Origin: Fredinandcohnia onubensis
Lineage (GTDB): Bacteria; Bacillota; Bacilli; Bacillales; Bacillaceae_L
Length of the DNA stretch: 64,000 nucleotides
Assembly: GCF_002734285.1 (NCBI RefSeq)
Contig: NZ_NSEA01000002.1
Location: forward strand, 62,001 to 126,000
Reading direction: 5' to 3'
Shown here: positions 41,693 through 50,817 of the stretch, piece by piece
How the letters are laid out: each line of letters opens with the position of its first letter
Position numbering within the stretch: position 1 is the stretch's first letter
The notes under the pieces: model-generated
The model's database searches: none
What the model saw: only the letters and a program-made list of their open reading frames with translations
What the model was told of the DNA's origin: nothing
Translations under genes and position numbers: made by a program

Positions 41693-43344
41693 TGATAAAT
41701 TCAAATTTCAAGGTAGACAGAAACGATGGAAAATTAGCAATGGCACACTTTTACGTTGCCTTCGCTGCTTTACTTCTTGGGGGAACTGCCGGTTTACTTC
41801 AAACTCTTGTTCGTTCAGGAGAATTTACTTTACCAGCTGGAATCGGTTACTATCAACTATTAACCGTTCACGGAGTTTTATTGGGACTTGTACTTACTAC
41901 ATTTTTTATTATAGGATTTCTATTTGCTAGCTTAAGTAAAACAGCAGGAACCCTATCACCGAAAATTCGTTTAACGGGTTGGATTGGTTTTTGGACAATG
42001 ACAATTGGAACTGCTTCTACAGCAACTACAATTCTTTTAGGTGAAGCATCTGTTCTATACACATTTTATGCACCTCTACAAGCACATCCGTTCTTTTATA
42101 TTGGGTTAGCACTTGTTGTGGTTGGTAGCTGGATCAGTGGCTTTGCAATGTTCACCCATTTTGGTAAGTGGAAGAAAGCAAATCCAGGTCAAGTAACACC
42201 TTTATTAAGCTTTATGGCTGTAATGACAATGATTTTATGGTTAGTTGCAACACTTGGTGTAGCTGCATCTGTTCTTATTCAATTTATTCCATGGTCTTTT
42301 GGTTGGGTTGAAACAATTGATGTTCTCATCAGTCGAACATTATTCTGGTATTTTGGTCACCCACTTGTGTATTTCTGGTTATTACCTGCGTACATGGCAT
42401 GGTATGTTGTGATTCCAAAAGTAATCGGAGGAAAGATCTTCTCAGATGCACTTGCAAGATTATCATTTATTTTGTTCTTGTTATTCTCAATTCCAGTCGG
42501 ATTCCACCATCAGTTAACTGAACCAGGTATTGATCCAAATTGGAAATACTTACAAGTTGTTCTAACATTCATGGTTGTAATTCCTTCTTTAATGACAGCA
42601 TTCTCTTTGTTTGCATCTTTCGAGTCATACGGAAGATCAAAAGGAGCGACAGGACTTTTCGGCTGGTTTAGAAAACTTCCATGGGGAGATGCTCGTTTCT
42701 TCGCACCATTCATTGGTATGTTATTCTTTATCCCAGCAGGTGCGGGTGGAATTATCAATGCAAGTCACCAGATGAACCAAGTTATTCATAATACAATTTG
42801 GGTAACCGGACACTTTCACTTAACTGTAGCAACAACTGTTTTACTAACATTCTTTGGTATCGCCTACTGGTTAATCCCTCATTTAACTGGTCGGGTAATG
42901 ACAAAAGCGATGAACAAACTTGCCATTATTCAAACAATCGTATGGACAATTGGTATGACGTTTATGTCAACTTCCATGCACTTTGCGGGCTTATTAGGAG
43001 CACCAAGACGTTCTGCTTTCTCAACATACGGAGATTCAGCACAAGCAATGGATTGGATACCATATCAAATTGCTCAAGCGATTGGCGGCTCTATTCTTTT
43101 TATTGGTATCATCTTAGTTCTAGTTATTTTTATTAATCTTGCCTTCTTTGCTCCAAAAGGGGAAACAGAATTCCCTGTAGGTGAAGTTTCTGAAGAAGCA
43201 GAAAAAACACCTATGATTCTAGAAAACTGGAAACTTTGGGTCGGTGTACTAGCGGTATTAATCTTAATCGCTTATACAATTCCATTTGTGGATATGATTC
43301 AAAACGCACCACCAGGGGCAAAACCATTTAAACATTTACTATAA
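41692..43344 (+). CDS. cbaA: ba3-type cytochrome c oxidase subunit I
   Basis: 550-residue haem-copper oxidase subunit with 12-13 helices; reduces oxygen to water while pumping protons. Seen: haem ligand in L-T-V-H-G-V-L-L-G, the CuB His and cross-linked Tyr in G-H-P-L-V-Y-F-W, the His pair in V-G-F-H-H-Q, and G-H-F-H-L-T carrying both haem ligands. The Y of H-P-x-V-Y and the short subunit II with subunit IIa place it in the B-family (ba3) of high-affinity oxidases. TAATG overlap with subunit II. Confidence 0.94.
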   Translation: MINSNFKVDRNDGKLAMAHFYVAFAALLLGGTAGLLQTLVRSGEFTLPAGIGYYQLLTVHGVLLGLVLTTFFIIGFLFASLSKTAGTLSPKIRLTGWIGFWTMTIGTASTATTILLGEASVLYTFYAPLQAHPFFYIGLALVVVGSWISGFAMFTHFGKWKKANPGQVTPLLSFMAVMTMILWLVATLGVAASVLIQFIPWSFGWVETIDVLISRTLFWYFGHPLVYFWLLPAYMAWYVVIPKVIGGKIFSDALARLSFILFLLFSIPVGFHHQLTEPGIDPNWKYLQVVLTFMVVIPSLMTAFSLFASFESYGRSKGATGLFGWFRKLPWGDARFFAPFIGMLFFIPAGAGGIINASHQMNQVIHNTIWVTGHFHLTVATTVLLTFFGIAYWLIPHLTGRVMTKAMNKLAIIQTIVWTIGMTFMSTSMHFAGLLGAPRRSAFSTYGDSAQAMDWIPYQIAQAIGGSILFIGIILVLVIFINLAFFAPKGETEFPVGEVSEEAEKTPMILENWKLWVGVLAVLILIAYTIPFVDMIQNAPPGAKPFKHLL

Positions 43345-43350
43345 GAATCA

Positions 43351-43386
43351 TAAAAGCTACGCAACATAAGATTGCGTAGCTTTTCT
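43351..43386. terminator. Bidirectional terminator
   Basis: AAAAGCTACGCAA / TTGCGTAGCTTTT between the oxidase operon and the convergent carboxypeptidase gene. Confidence 0.88.
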
Positions 43387-43387
43387 T

Positions 43388-44905
43388 TTATAATTTATAG
43401 ATTGCACTATATTTGTCTTCTAAATATTGGATTAAATAGTTCGCATTTAACCCCTCACCTGTTACATCTTTGATGATTTCTAAAGGCTTTTTCATTTTTC
43501 CATGCTTATGGATATGTTCAGTTAGCCATTCTTTTATTGGGAGTAAGTTCCCCTCTTCAAGTAACTCATCATAGTTAGGAAGGTCCTTTACCATTGCATT
43601 CTTGAATTGAGCAGCATACATATATCCAAGTGCGTAGGAAGGGAAATATCCAAAGCTGCCGCCTGCCCAATGGACATCCTGTAGGACTCCTTTTGCATCA
43701 TTTTCAGGACGAATACCTAAATACTCTTCATACTTGGCATTCCAAATTTCAGGTAGGTCTTTTACTTCAATCTCATCATTAAACAAACCTTTTTCAATTT
43801 CATAACGCACCATAATATGCAATGGATATGTTAATTCATCTGCTTCAATTCGAATGAATGATGGTTTAGATTCATTTATTGCTCGATAATAGTCCTCTAC
43901 CGATACTCCGTCAAATTGACCACTTGCATATTCTTTTAATAACTCAAAATTGTTTTTCCAAAATGGCAGGCTGCGCCCAAGTATATTTTCATAAAAAAGG
44001 GATTGAGATTCATGTATCCCCATTGAAGTTCCTTGTGCAAGGTTGGTTCCAACTAAATCTGAAGAAATGTTTTGCTCATAGAGAGCATGTCCACCTTCAT
44101 GGATCGTTCCAAAAACCGCAGTTCTAAAGTCATTTTCAACATAATTTGTTGTAACACGAACGTCCCCTGGATTTAAGCCAGTAGCAAATGGGTGAACAGT
44201 TTCATCAAGACGTCCCGCTTCAAAGTCATACCCCATTTTTCTTAGAATCTCTAAACTTAATGCACGCTGTTTTTCCTTAGGAAATTCATTAAATAAAAAT
44301 GAAGTTTCTGGTTTGTTTTGTGATTCTGTTACTGCTTTAACAAGTGGTACGATTTTATTACGTAATTGAGCAAACACTTGATCAACTACCTCTACTGTAA
44401 CACCTGGCTCGTACATATCTAATAATGTGTTATACTTATTCCCTTCGTAGCCCCAGTAGTTAATAAATTTTTTCGTGAAATCTACAAGCTTCTCCAAATA
44501 GGGGCGGAACATTTCAAAATCAGATTTTTCTTTTGCATCCTCCCATACAGATTCAGCTTTTGATTGAAGAATCACAAACTCACGAAATTCATCAGCAGGA
44601 ATTTTTTTGTTACGTTCAAAATCCTTTTGACATTCCTCTACTACTTTTTTTGTGATTTCACTAAGTTGTTGCTGAGCTTCAGGAGTCGTTAATTCTTTTA
44701 AATAGGTTTCCATTTCAACGGAAGTAGACATTGCAAATACTTCAGAAGACAACATTCCAATAACTTCAGAGCGCTGTTCTACTCCTTTTTTTGGAGCACC
44801 CGTTCGCAAGTCCCAATACATAACTCCAATTGCTTCATTGTAACTTGTCATTTTCTTTACTAATTCAAGAAACGCTTGTTCAGTTTGTTTTAGTTGCTCT
44901 GACAT
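43388..44905 (-). CDS. ypwA: M32 family carboxypeptidase
   Basis: 505-residue zinc carboxypeptidase of the Taq family. Seen: zinc motif H-E-G-G-H-A-L-Y-E near residue 265 with the third ligand Glu in G-I-H-E-S-Q-S-L near 295, the D-P-R/G-D-V-R-V-T-T substrate block near 240, and I-R-I-E-A-D-E-L-T-Y near 347. Mostly alpha-helical, cytosolic, no signal peptide. ATG at 44905, with TAGGAGGA upstream. B. subtilis YpwA is the direct counterpart. Confidence 0.93.
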   Translation of the reverse strand: MSEQLKQTEQAFLELVKKMTSYNEAIGVMYWDLRTGAPKKGVEQRSEVIGMLSSEVFAMSTSVEMETYLKELTTPEAQQQLSEITKKVVEECQKDFERNKKIPADEFREFVILQSKAESVWEDAKEKSDFEMFRPYLEKLVDFTKKFINYWGYEGNKYNTLLDMYEPGVTVEVVDQVFAQLRNKIVPLVKAVTESQNKPETSFLFNEFPKEKQRALSLEILRKMGYDFEAGRLDETVHPFATGLNPGDVRVTTNYVENDFRTAVFGTIHEGGHALYEQNISSDLVGTNLAQGTSMGIHESQSLFYENILGRSLPFWKNNFELLKEYASGQFDGVSVEDYYRAINESKPSFIRIEADELTYPLHIMVRYEIEKGLFNDEIEVKDLPEIWNAKYEEYLGIRPENDAKGVLQDVHWAGGSFGYFPSYALGYMYAAQFKNAMVKDLPNYDELLEEGNLLPIKEWLTEHIHKHGKMKKPLEIIKDVTGEGLNANYLIQYLEDKYSAIYKL

Positions 44906-44919
44906 AATTAGTCCTCCTA

Positions 44920-46845
44920 TTAATTTGTTTCTATTGGCAGTACATTTTTTACTTTATTTAAAACCTCGTTAGAAACTTTGTCATCTACAAAAATACTAAC
45001 CGTACCCGTATCTTCACTTGACCGAATTAGTCGTCCTATTCCTTGTCTTAATCTCAGAAGCATATATGGTAAATCAACTTGCTCAAAGGAATGTTCTGCT
45101 CCTTTTCGTTTTGCCTGGAAAACCGGATCATTTGGTGGAAATGGTAATGACCAAATAATGACATTGGATAACGAAGGACCTGGGATATCGAGACCTTCCC
45201 ATAAAGAAACAGAGCAAAGGATACTTTGTTCATTATTTTGGAACCTAGAAACCAACCCGCTGATTTCTTGATCTCCTTCAAAAAGAAACTCATATTTTTC
45301 AGTCTTACAGTTCTCTTTAAATTTCTGAAGTTCTTCTTTTGAATTAAATAAGAGTAATGCCCTACCTTCTGATTTTTCGATTTCATTCGAAGCAAAATCC
45401 ATTTTCGATTGGAAAATATCCTCGTTAGGATTGAACATAGGTATTTGGATCTTCATCTGATTTTCGTAGTCAAATGGTGATTCCACCGAAAATGATTGAT
45501 AGTTTTTGATTCCCAGACTGTTAGCAATATAGTCAAAAGATTTATTTTCAGATAATGTTGCAGAAGAAAAGATAAATGGAATCTGTTTCGAAAATACGTT
45601 TTCCGCTAAGATGGTTTCAACTGCTTGGGGCATTATGACAAGCGTGTAACTGTCACTGTCTGCCTCAACCCACGTAATTGCATCATTTTCTTCACCAAAA
45701 AGTTTTAATGAATATTCCAATTGATCCAAGTATTCATCTACAATATGTAATTCGTATTGGTCAATTGTATAAGTTTCTGCCTCAAAAACAAGGTTATTGC
45801 CTATCTCAACAATCATTTGATGCAGTTTCTTAGCGGTGGCAACTAATTGTACTGTCCGCTCGATATCCATTCGCTCAGAGCCTTCAACTGCTTGGCTATT
45901 TTCCTGAAGACTTCTGTAAAACTGCTCATTTTGTTCGATTGTATCCTCAATTAATTGTGCAAATTCTTCACGAATATCATTTCCTAATAACCTAGTTAAC
46001 AGTGATTCTAAAGTTGTTTCTTGGATACGGTAGGTTAATGCTTTTTGTGCAGCGTATTCAAGTAAATGGCCTTCATCAAAGACCACACAGCTGCTATCCG
46101 GTAAAAACGGAAGCTGTCCTTCTCTTTTCCGAGCTTCCATTGTCCACACATGCTCCATGTAAAAGTCATGTGAGCAGACGATTAAATCAACAGCCTTTCG
46201 ATAATGTTCTCTTGAAAGTGTAAGCCCGCAGCGGTGTCTTAACTCGCAAGAAAAGCAGTCCTGAAAACTATCCCATGCGACACTTTTCCATTCTTCATCT
46301 GCAAGATCAGGGTATGTCTTTCTGTCTCCATAATGATGGAATGCTTGCATGGTAGAATGATTATGAACAAAATCTGGTAGTTCGTTATAAATGCTCGATA
46401 TTTTTTCATTGGTTGTGCGACGAGTAGCATGCTCTAATTTTCGAATACATAAATACTGATCCTGTGCTTTTGCGAGTCGAACATCAATATTCAGATCTAA
46501 TGCGTCCGCTATTTTCGCGATATCCCCTTCAGGCTTAACAAGCTGTTCAATTAAGGACTCATCTGCACATGAGATAATCGCTGGCTTTCTCATATATCGG
46601 GCATAACAAATTGCGTATAACAAATAAACAATTGTTTTTCCAGTGCCTACACCGGCTTCTGCAAACACAATTGATTTATCTTTAAACGCCCTCTCTAGTT
46701 GAAATGCCATAAAAATTTGCTCATCACGGAGCTCAAAGTCTTTTTCAGGAAGGATGTCATAAAAAACATCGCCAATCCACTCATTTAATTTATCAAAGAA
46801 ATTTTCATTTCTGGAAATTTGAAAGGGTAACCCTTCTCCAATCAT
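44920..46845 (-). CDS. ypvA: DinG/XPD-family ATP-dependent helicase
   Basis: 641-residue superfamily 2 helicase. Seen: Q-like motif D-E-Q, Walker A A-E-A-G-V-G-T-G-K-T near residue 63, cysteines C-F-S-C-E-L-R-H-R-C near 197 with an upstream Cys near 152 consistent with a 4Fe-4S cluster, V-V-F-D-E-G-H near 250 (DEAH variant), F-S-S-A-T-L near 426, and Q-G-I-G-R-L-I-R near 606 (motif VI). This is the XPD/DinG layout, a DNA helicase in repair. It ends 14 bases upstream of ypwA; same strand, likely cotranscribed. Confidence 0.9.
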   Translation of the reverse strand: MIGEGLPFQISRNENFFDKLNEWIGDVFYDILPEKDFELRDEQIFMAFQLERAFKDKSIVFAEAGVGTGKTIVYLLYAICYARYMRKPAIISCADESLIEQLVKPEGDIAKIADALDLNIDVRLAKAQDQYLCIRKLEHATRRTTNEKISSIYNELPDFVHNHSTMQAFHHYGDRKTYPDLADEEWKSVAWDSFQDCFSCELRHRCGLTLSREHYRKAVDLIVCSHDFYMEHVWTMEARKREGQLPFLPDSSCVVFDEGHLLEYAAQKALTYRIQETTLESLLTRLLGNDIREEFAQLIEDTIEQNEQFYRSLQENSQAVEGSERMDIERTVQLVATAKKLHQMIVEIGNNLVFEAETYTIDQYELHIVDEYLDQLEYSLKLFGEENDAITWVEADSDSYTLVIMPQAVETILAENVFSKQIPFIFSSATLSENKSFDYIANSLGIKNYQSFSVESPFDYENQMKIQIPMFNPNEDIFQSKMDFASNEIEKSEGRALLLFNSKEELQKFKENCKTEKYEFLFEGDQEISGLVSRFQNNEQSILCSVSLWEGLDIPGPSLSNVIIWSLPFPPNDPVFQAKRKGAEHSFEQVDLPYMLLRLRQGIGRLIRSSEDTGTVSIFVDDKVSNEVLNKVKNVLPIETN

Positions 46846-46960
46846 ATGTAAAAACCCCCAATACCAAGGTACGCGCCAATTTTTAATTATCTACTAGTAA
46901 ATGTGGGAAGTCAATATTTTAAATAGTACATGACGTCTAGAACTAGCAAAATTAAAAAAT

Positions 46961-46984
46961 AAAAACCCGCCGTAGCGAGTTTTA
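46961..46984 (-). terminator. Terminator of the 62-aa gene
   Basis: Minus-strand AAAAC-CGC / GCG-GTTTTT hairpin followed by a T-rich run, just after the stop. Confidence 0.7.
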
Positions 46985-46992
46985 TTTTAGTT

Positions 46993-47181
46993 CTATTCAT
47001 TCTTATATCGTAAATAATCAACATCTATTGAAGTAGAATGAGACATGGCATGTAGAAGGTCGTTTTTTGCTTTAGCAATGGATTTAAGTGGATCCAGCTC
47101 TTCACCGACCTCATTTTGAAGTGCCCGATATGTATCATTCAGCGCATCTTGGATTTTCTTAAAGTCTATATAATTCATCAT
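46993..47181 (-). CDS. Conserved hypothetical protein, 62 aa
   Basis: M-M-N-Y-I-D-F-K-K-I-Q-D-A-L then a helical acidic/basic mix and H-S-T-S-I-D-V-D-Y-L-R-Y. Start ATG at 47181, with CAGGAGTG upstream; the frame opens 22 codons earlier without a site. Its own terminator follows. Family not recognised. Confidence 0.65.
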   Translation of the reverse strand: MMNYIDFKKIQDALNDTYRALQNEVGEELDPLKSIAKAKNDLLHAMSHSTSIDVDYLRYKNE

Positions 47182-47272
47182 TGATTCACTCCTGGAAATT
47201 TTGTTGACACCAATAGAGTATATGTCCTTCGGAATGGAACTATTCATGAATTACTAGAAAAAAAGAAAATTT

Positions 47273-48415
47273 TTATTGATTCCTTGGTGGTCTCTTACCC
47301 CAATACTGATAATAGTCTGTGCGAATAAACCCGTTAAACAATTTACGTTTTTTTGTTGCAGGCTTACCATATAATTGCTCAAACTCCGGATGTGACGTTA
47401 ACATATAGACTGACCAGGTATCATAAGTGCGAAGTACTTCTCCCATACTGCGATACATTTCTTCAACAGCTTTCTTTTCACCAAGTCTTTCTCCATAAGG
47501 TGGATTTCCGACAATCACACCGTATTCTTTAGTTGTTGTAAAATCCTTAACCTGCATTTGTTTAAAGTTGATGATATCTCCGAAACCAGCTTCATCTGAA
47601 TTATCCTTAGCAATCTGAATCATTCGATGGTCGATATCAAATCCACTAATATCCAGAGGCTGATTATATTTTGCTAAGTCCTCTACCTCTTGTCGTGCTT
47701 CATCCCATTTCTTTTTTCCAATCCAATCCCACTCTTCAGATACAAAATCTCGGTTAAAACCAGGAGCAATGTTTTGGCCGATTAAGGCAGCCTCAATCGG
47801 AATCGTTCCTGAGCCGCAAAATGGATCAACAAAAGGCTTATCTGGTGTCCAATTTGTTAGCTTGACTAATGTCGCTGCGAGCGTTTCTTTTAATGGCGCT
47901 TCCCCTTGTCCAGCTCGGTAACCGCGTTTATGGAGTCCGACTCCACTACAATCGATTGTTAAAGTCACAACATCTTTTAGTAAAGCAACCTCAATCCGAA
48001 ATAATGGTCCATTTTCCTCAAACCAGCCAGATGTTTTACGATAATGCTTTTTAAGACTATCAACAACTGCTTTTTTAACAATACTTTGGCAATCAGAGAC
48101 ACTAAAGAGCTTTGACTTTACTGATTTTCCTATAACAGGAAATTCAGCATTTTCTGGAATAATGTCCCCCCAATTAAGGGCTTTGGTCTTTTCAAATAAT
48201 TCATCAAAGGTTGTGGCTTTGAATTCTCCCACCTTTAGCTTAATACGATCTGCTGTTCTAAGCCATAAATTACTTCGACATATGGCTTGTTCATCGGCGA
48301 CGAATGTAATTTTGCCGTTTTCAACGGTACATTCATAGCCTAAATCCCGCACTTCCTTGGCAACGATTGATTCAATTCCCATTGCCGCCGTTGCAATAAG
48401 TGTTACTTTTCCCAT
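47273..48415 (-). CDS. ypsC: THUMP-domain 23S rRNA (guanine-N2) methyltransferase
   Basis: 380-residue class I RNA methyltransferase of the RlmL/YpsC type. Seen: N-terminal THUMP domain (to about 160), motif I-like F-V-D-P-F-C-G-S-G-T-I-P near residue 190, F-D-I-D-H-R-M near 255, and catalytic N-P-P-Y-G-E-R near 305, which is the N2-guanine methylation tetrad. Start ATG at 48415 behind AGGGTGAAC. It lies next to rnpB and gpsB as in B. subtilis. Confidence 0.92.
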   Translation of the reverse strand: MGKVTLIATAAMGIESIVAKEVRDLGYECTVENGKITFVADEQAICRSNLWLRTADRIKLKVGEFKATTFDELFEKTKALNWGDIIPENAEFPVIGKSVKSKLFSVSDCQSIVKKAVVDSLKKHYRKTSGWFEENGPLFRIEVALLKDVVTLTIDCSGVGLHKRGYRAGQGEAPLKETLAATLVKLTNWTPDKPFVDPFCGSGTIPIEAALIGQNIAPGFNRDFVSEEWDWIGKKKWDEARQEVEDLAKYNQPLDISGFDIDHRMIQIAKDNSDEAGFGDIINFKQMQVKDFTTTKEYGVIVGNPPYGERLGEKKAVEEMYRSMGEVLRTYDTWSVYMLTSHPEFEQLYGKPATKKRKLFNGFIRTDYYQYWGKRPPRNQ

Positions 48416-48521
48416 TACGTTCACCCTAACTATGTACATTATGTATAGTAAAAGAATAAAGAAACTCACAGAGTAAAGCAAGAAATGCTATTAAATATCG
48501 TCAAAAAAGTACGAAAGCATA

Positions 48522-48550
48522 CAAAAAGCTCTTCAATTATGAAGAGCTTT
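48522..48550 (-). terminator. rnpB terminator
   Basis: Minus-strand AAAGCTCTTC / GAAGAGCTTTTT hairpin about 28 bases beyond the mature RNA end. Confidence 0.8.
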
Positions 48551-48577
48551 ACTTCTTTATTCATATTGATCGTTTAA

Positions 48578-48992
48578 TTAATAACGTTCTGTAAGCCATG
48601 TTTTGTTCCTTCGTACTTCAGTCGGCAAAACGAATGCCTCGTACTCCGGTGGTAATCATCTATCTACAGACGTCAGGACGCCTGTCCTTCTCCTTGTTCA
48701 TTTCCAAAAGAGAAAGTGCCCCTACCATAATTTGGGTTTCTCGCTCGTGGGGTTTACCTCGTTCCACTCCGGTAATTTCTTACAGGACTTCGTCACTGTG
48801 GCACTTTAAAGGTAGTCAAACCATATCCTAATGGACTTAGGTTTTTTCCCTGCCGTTAGCAAAGTTCAACACTTTAGCTACCCTAGCTTATTTTTTCGCT
48901 AGGCACGAACACTACGGACATCTCAGTCCGTGCGAGCATGGACTTTCCTCTGCAGGTTACCCTGCAGCGATTACCCGAACGTTATTAATGTG
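48578..48992 (-). ncRNA. rnpB: RNase P RNA, type B
   Basis: Catalytic RNA that trims the 5' ends of tRNA precursors. Read on the minus strand: AACGTTCGGGTAATCGCTGC near the 5' end, then GAGGAAAGTCCATGCTCGCAC (the universal CR-I region), GTTCGTGCCTAGCG, GCAGGGAAAAAACCTAAG, a GAACGAGGTAAACCCC segment, and AACAAAACATGGCTTACAGAACG near the 3' end; the AACGTTC and GAACGTT ends pair as P1. The loops and about 410-nt length fit the Bacillus type. The ORFs drawn through it on + are not genes. Ends approximate to about 5 bases. Confidence 0.95.
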
Positions 48993-49002
48993 TGTAAAAA
49001 AT

Positions 49003-49031
49003 AGTATAGTGGAAAAACATTAAGATTGCAA
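49003..49031 (-). promoter_or_regulatory. rnpB promoter
   Basis: Minus strand: TTGCAA (49031-49026), 17 bases, TATACT (49008-49003), then about 10 bases to the RNA start. Confidence 0.7.
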
Positions 49032-49074
49032 GTAATTACACACTGGAAAATTTTTCCTCGCTCATGTTGTCAAT

Positions 49075-49140
49075 TAAGGAACAAAGACTAAGTACGCCAC
49101 GTCCTGCGGCAACGTCTTTGTGACCCACATCGTGTGGGCC
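49075..49140. repeat. Small palindromic element after gpsB
   Basis: Directly follows the gpsB stop. On the minus strand: GGCCCACACGATGTGGGTC hairpin, then GACGTTGCCGCAGGACGTGGC. The CAGGACGTGGC motif also occurs at 39258-39268. Could end gpsB transcription, though it lacks a T-run. Confidence 0.5.
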
Positions 49141-49440
49141 TCAGTCGTATAACTTACTACCAAAAACATGTTTTTCAAGGTTGGATAACCGTTTTAAAAT
49201 ATCAAAATTAGTTGTTCCAGTTTGTGCCTGTGGCTGTTTCTTATAAGAATCCTCTAATTGACGTTTTAAGCGGAGATTCTCTTGTTGAAGTTCTTCGATT
49301 TCTTGGTAAAACATTTCATAGTCCTTAATGATTACATCTAAAAATTTATCAACTTCTTCTTGTTTATAGCCTTTCATGCCTGTTTTAAATTCTTTTTCAA
49401 GTATTTGTGTCGCACTTAGTTTTATTTTATCTGATATCAT
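49141..49440 (-). CDS. gpsB: Cell division protein GpsB
   Basis: 99-residue DivIVA-like adaptor that links penicillin-binding proteins and the divisome during elongation/division switching. Seen: N-terminal membrane-curvature domain ([24 protein letters not shown]), coiled coil to about 70, and C-terminal [11 protein letters not shown]. Start ATG at 49440 behind GAGGTGAATG (a GTG at 49449 is inside the site). Confidence 0.95.
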   Translation of the reverse strand: MISDKIKLSATQILEKEFKTGMKGYKQEEVDKFLDVIIKDYEMFYQEIEELQQENLRLKRQLEDSYKKQPQAQTGTTNFDILKRLSNLEKHVFGSKLYD

Positions 49441-49527
49441 ATCATTCACCTCGATACACTTTCCCCATTATTCCTACACCTATTTTTTCAAATAATTCGT
49501 GTATTGTCAATTTAAATGGTGTAACCA

Positions 49528-50088
49528 TTAGTAGTCATTGTTCGCGAATTGTTCTTCCTCAACGATTGCCTGAAGATCATAGGCATTTATTGTAATAAGC
49601 TGGTAGTCTTCATTTTCGGATTTCTTTTTCGCGTCTGCATAGATATAACGAGGACTTCCATCCTTTTCCTCGTCATAGAAAATTAATAACGCATCGCTTT
49701 TATCTAGAAAAAAAGCATTCTTCAGGCGGAATTGTGATGGATTATCATATTTTCGATTTGTTATGCTGTTTACATAGTCGGCTTGCGACAAAATAAGCTG
49801 ATAGAATTCTTTGTTTGTCTCATTCCATTTTTCTTCTTGTTCTAGAAATGGAGTAATGACAGCAAGCCTTAGTTCAGGATATTCCTCTTGAAGCTCGAAT
49901 GTAATTTCTGCTGCCCAAAGCTCGACACCAAGTTGTCCGCTTATAATGACCCATTCTAATCCGTCTTCAATTAAATGGATCAGTTGCTTCTTAAGGGCTA
50001 GTTTAATATATTTGATTCCCGGATGATCCTGTCCAAAAATCCCAAGTTCAAATGGTTTATAGCCTGTAATTGCAACAACCTTTACCAT
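49528..50088 (-). CDS. ypsA: YpsA family protein (SLOG fold)
   Basis: 186-residue DUF1273 protein. Seen: [12 protein letters not shown] near the N-terminus, [13 protein letters not shown] near residue 60, and the [11 protein letters not shown] block near 150. It has a Rossmann-like SLOG fold, predicted to bind a nucleotide. In Firmicutes ypsA lies beside gpsB and influences cell division. Start ATG at 50088, seven bases after AAGGAG. Confidence 0.88.
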   Translation of the reverse strand: MVKVVAITGYKPFELGIFGQDHPGIKYIKLALKKQLIHLIEDGLEWVIISGQLGVELWAAEITFELQEEYPELRLAVITPFLEQEEKWNETNKEFYQLILSQADYVNSITNRKYDNPSQFRLKNAFFLDKSDALLIFYDEEKDGSPRYIYADAKKKSENEDYQLITINAYDLQAIVEEEQFANNDY

Positions 50089-50130
50089 GACAACACTCCT
50101 TACATCGAATAATTTCCTTGAAGTATGTAA

Positions 50131-50155
50131 AACAGGAACCATGACAGTTCCTGTT
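50131..50155 (-). terminator. Hairpin after cotD
   Basis: Minus-strand AACAGGAAC / GTTCCTGTT hairpin; the following T-run is weak, so it may leave partial read-through into ypsA. Confidence 0.5.
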
Positions 50156-50204
50156 AGATCGTCTTATTATACGTTACATTTTTAGATTGCGTTTTATTTT
50201 TCAA

Positions 50205-50441
50205 TTATCTTCCCATAAACGGTCCTGGTGGTCTTGCTCCACAATTAAAGTGCTGATTTGATACTTCATTCGCAACTGATTCAGTGTGTGGGTAGTAATG
50301 CATATGTTGATACATATGGTGGTTAATGTGTTGCGTATGTGAAGGATGAATATGTGGAACAATTGTTGTAAAGCAATGATGCTGAACACAGCATTTTGTT
50401 GGGTGTACGATAGGTTGCATTACGCGTGGTCTACCATTCAT
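50205..50441 (-). CDS. cotD: Inner spore coat protein D
   Basis: 78-residue His/Cys-rich coat protein: M-N-G-R-P-R-V-M-Q-P-I-V-H-P-T-K-C-C, repeated H-H/H-x-H (H-I-H-P-S-H-T-Q-H, H-H-M-Y-Q-H-M-H), then H-F-N-C-G-A-R-P-P-G-P. Similar in length and composition to B. subtilis CotD. ATG at 50441 follows GAAAGGAGAT. Expressed in the mother cell during sporulation (sigma-K dependent in B. subtilis). Gene order gpsB-ypsA-cotD-yprB is conserved. Confidence 0.9.
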   Translation of the reverse strand: MNGRPRVMQPIVHPTKCCVQHHCFTTIVPHIHPSHTQHINHHMYQHMHYYPHTESVANEVSNQHFNCGARPPGPFMGR

Positions 50442-50555
50442 TTTTTTATCTCCTTTCCTTCATCTGTCTTACATTAATAGCCTATGAAGGAATGGATAGT
50501 CATGTACTAATCAAAACACCTATTTTTAGTAGAAGTTTTCTAAAGCCGCGTCTTA

Positions 50556-50651
50556 TTAGAAAAAGGCATATGAGCCTTCTTTTATTCCAGTTAATACAAT
50601 TACAGTTATTACAAGTACAAAAAAGTACAGAAATAAAATTTTCTTATACAT
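50556..50651 (-). CDS. Possible 31-aa membrane peptide
   Basis: Frame M-Y-K-K-I-L-F-L-Y-F-F-V-L-V-I-T-V-I-V-L, then a short polar end: one membrane helix with a basic N-terminus. GGAGAG lies about eight bases before its ATG. No terminator or family seen. The rest of 50442-50817 is AT-rich and without a supported feature. Confidence 0.33.
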   Translation of the reverse strand: MYKKILFLYFFVLVITVIVLTGIKEGSYAFF

Positions 50652-50817
50652 ACATTTCTCTCTCCATCTAAAATAATATTTCCTTTACACAAAACACTAT
50701 TTTACATGGTATTACAAAGTTCTACAATGACAAATGAAGGAAGTTTGCAAATCTTCATAAAATCGACAAACAAAGCGCGAAAAACCACTAATTTTGCGCT
50801 TACCTGGGTAATATTTT

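Noticed and set aside
48598-48831. ORFs on + across 48598-48831
   Set aside because: They lie inside rnpB, whose conserved RNA sequence explains the open frames.
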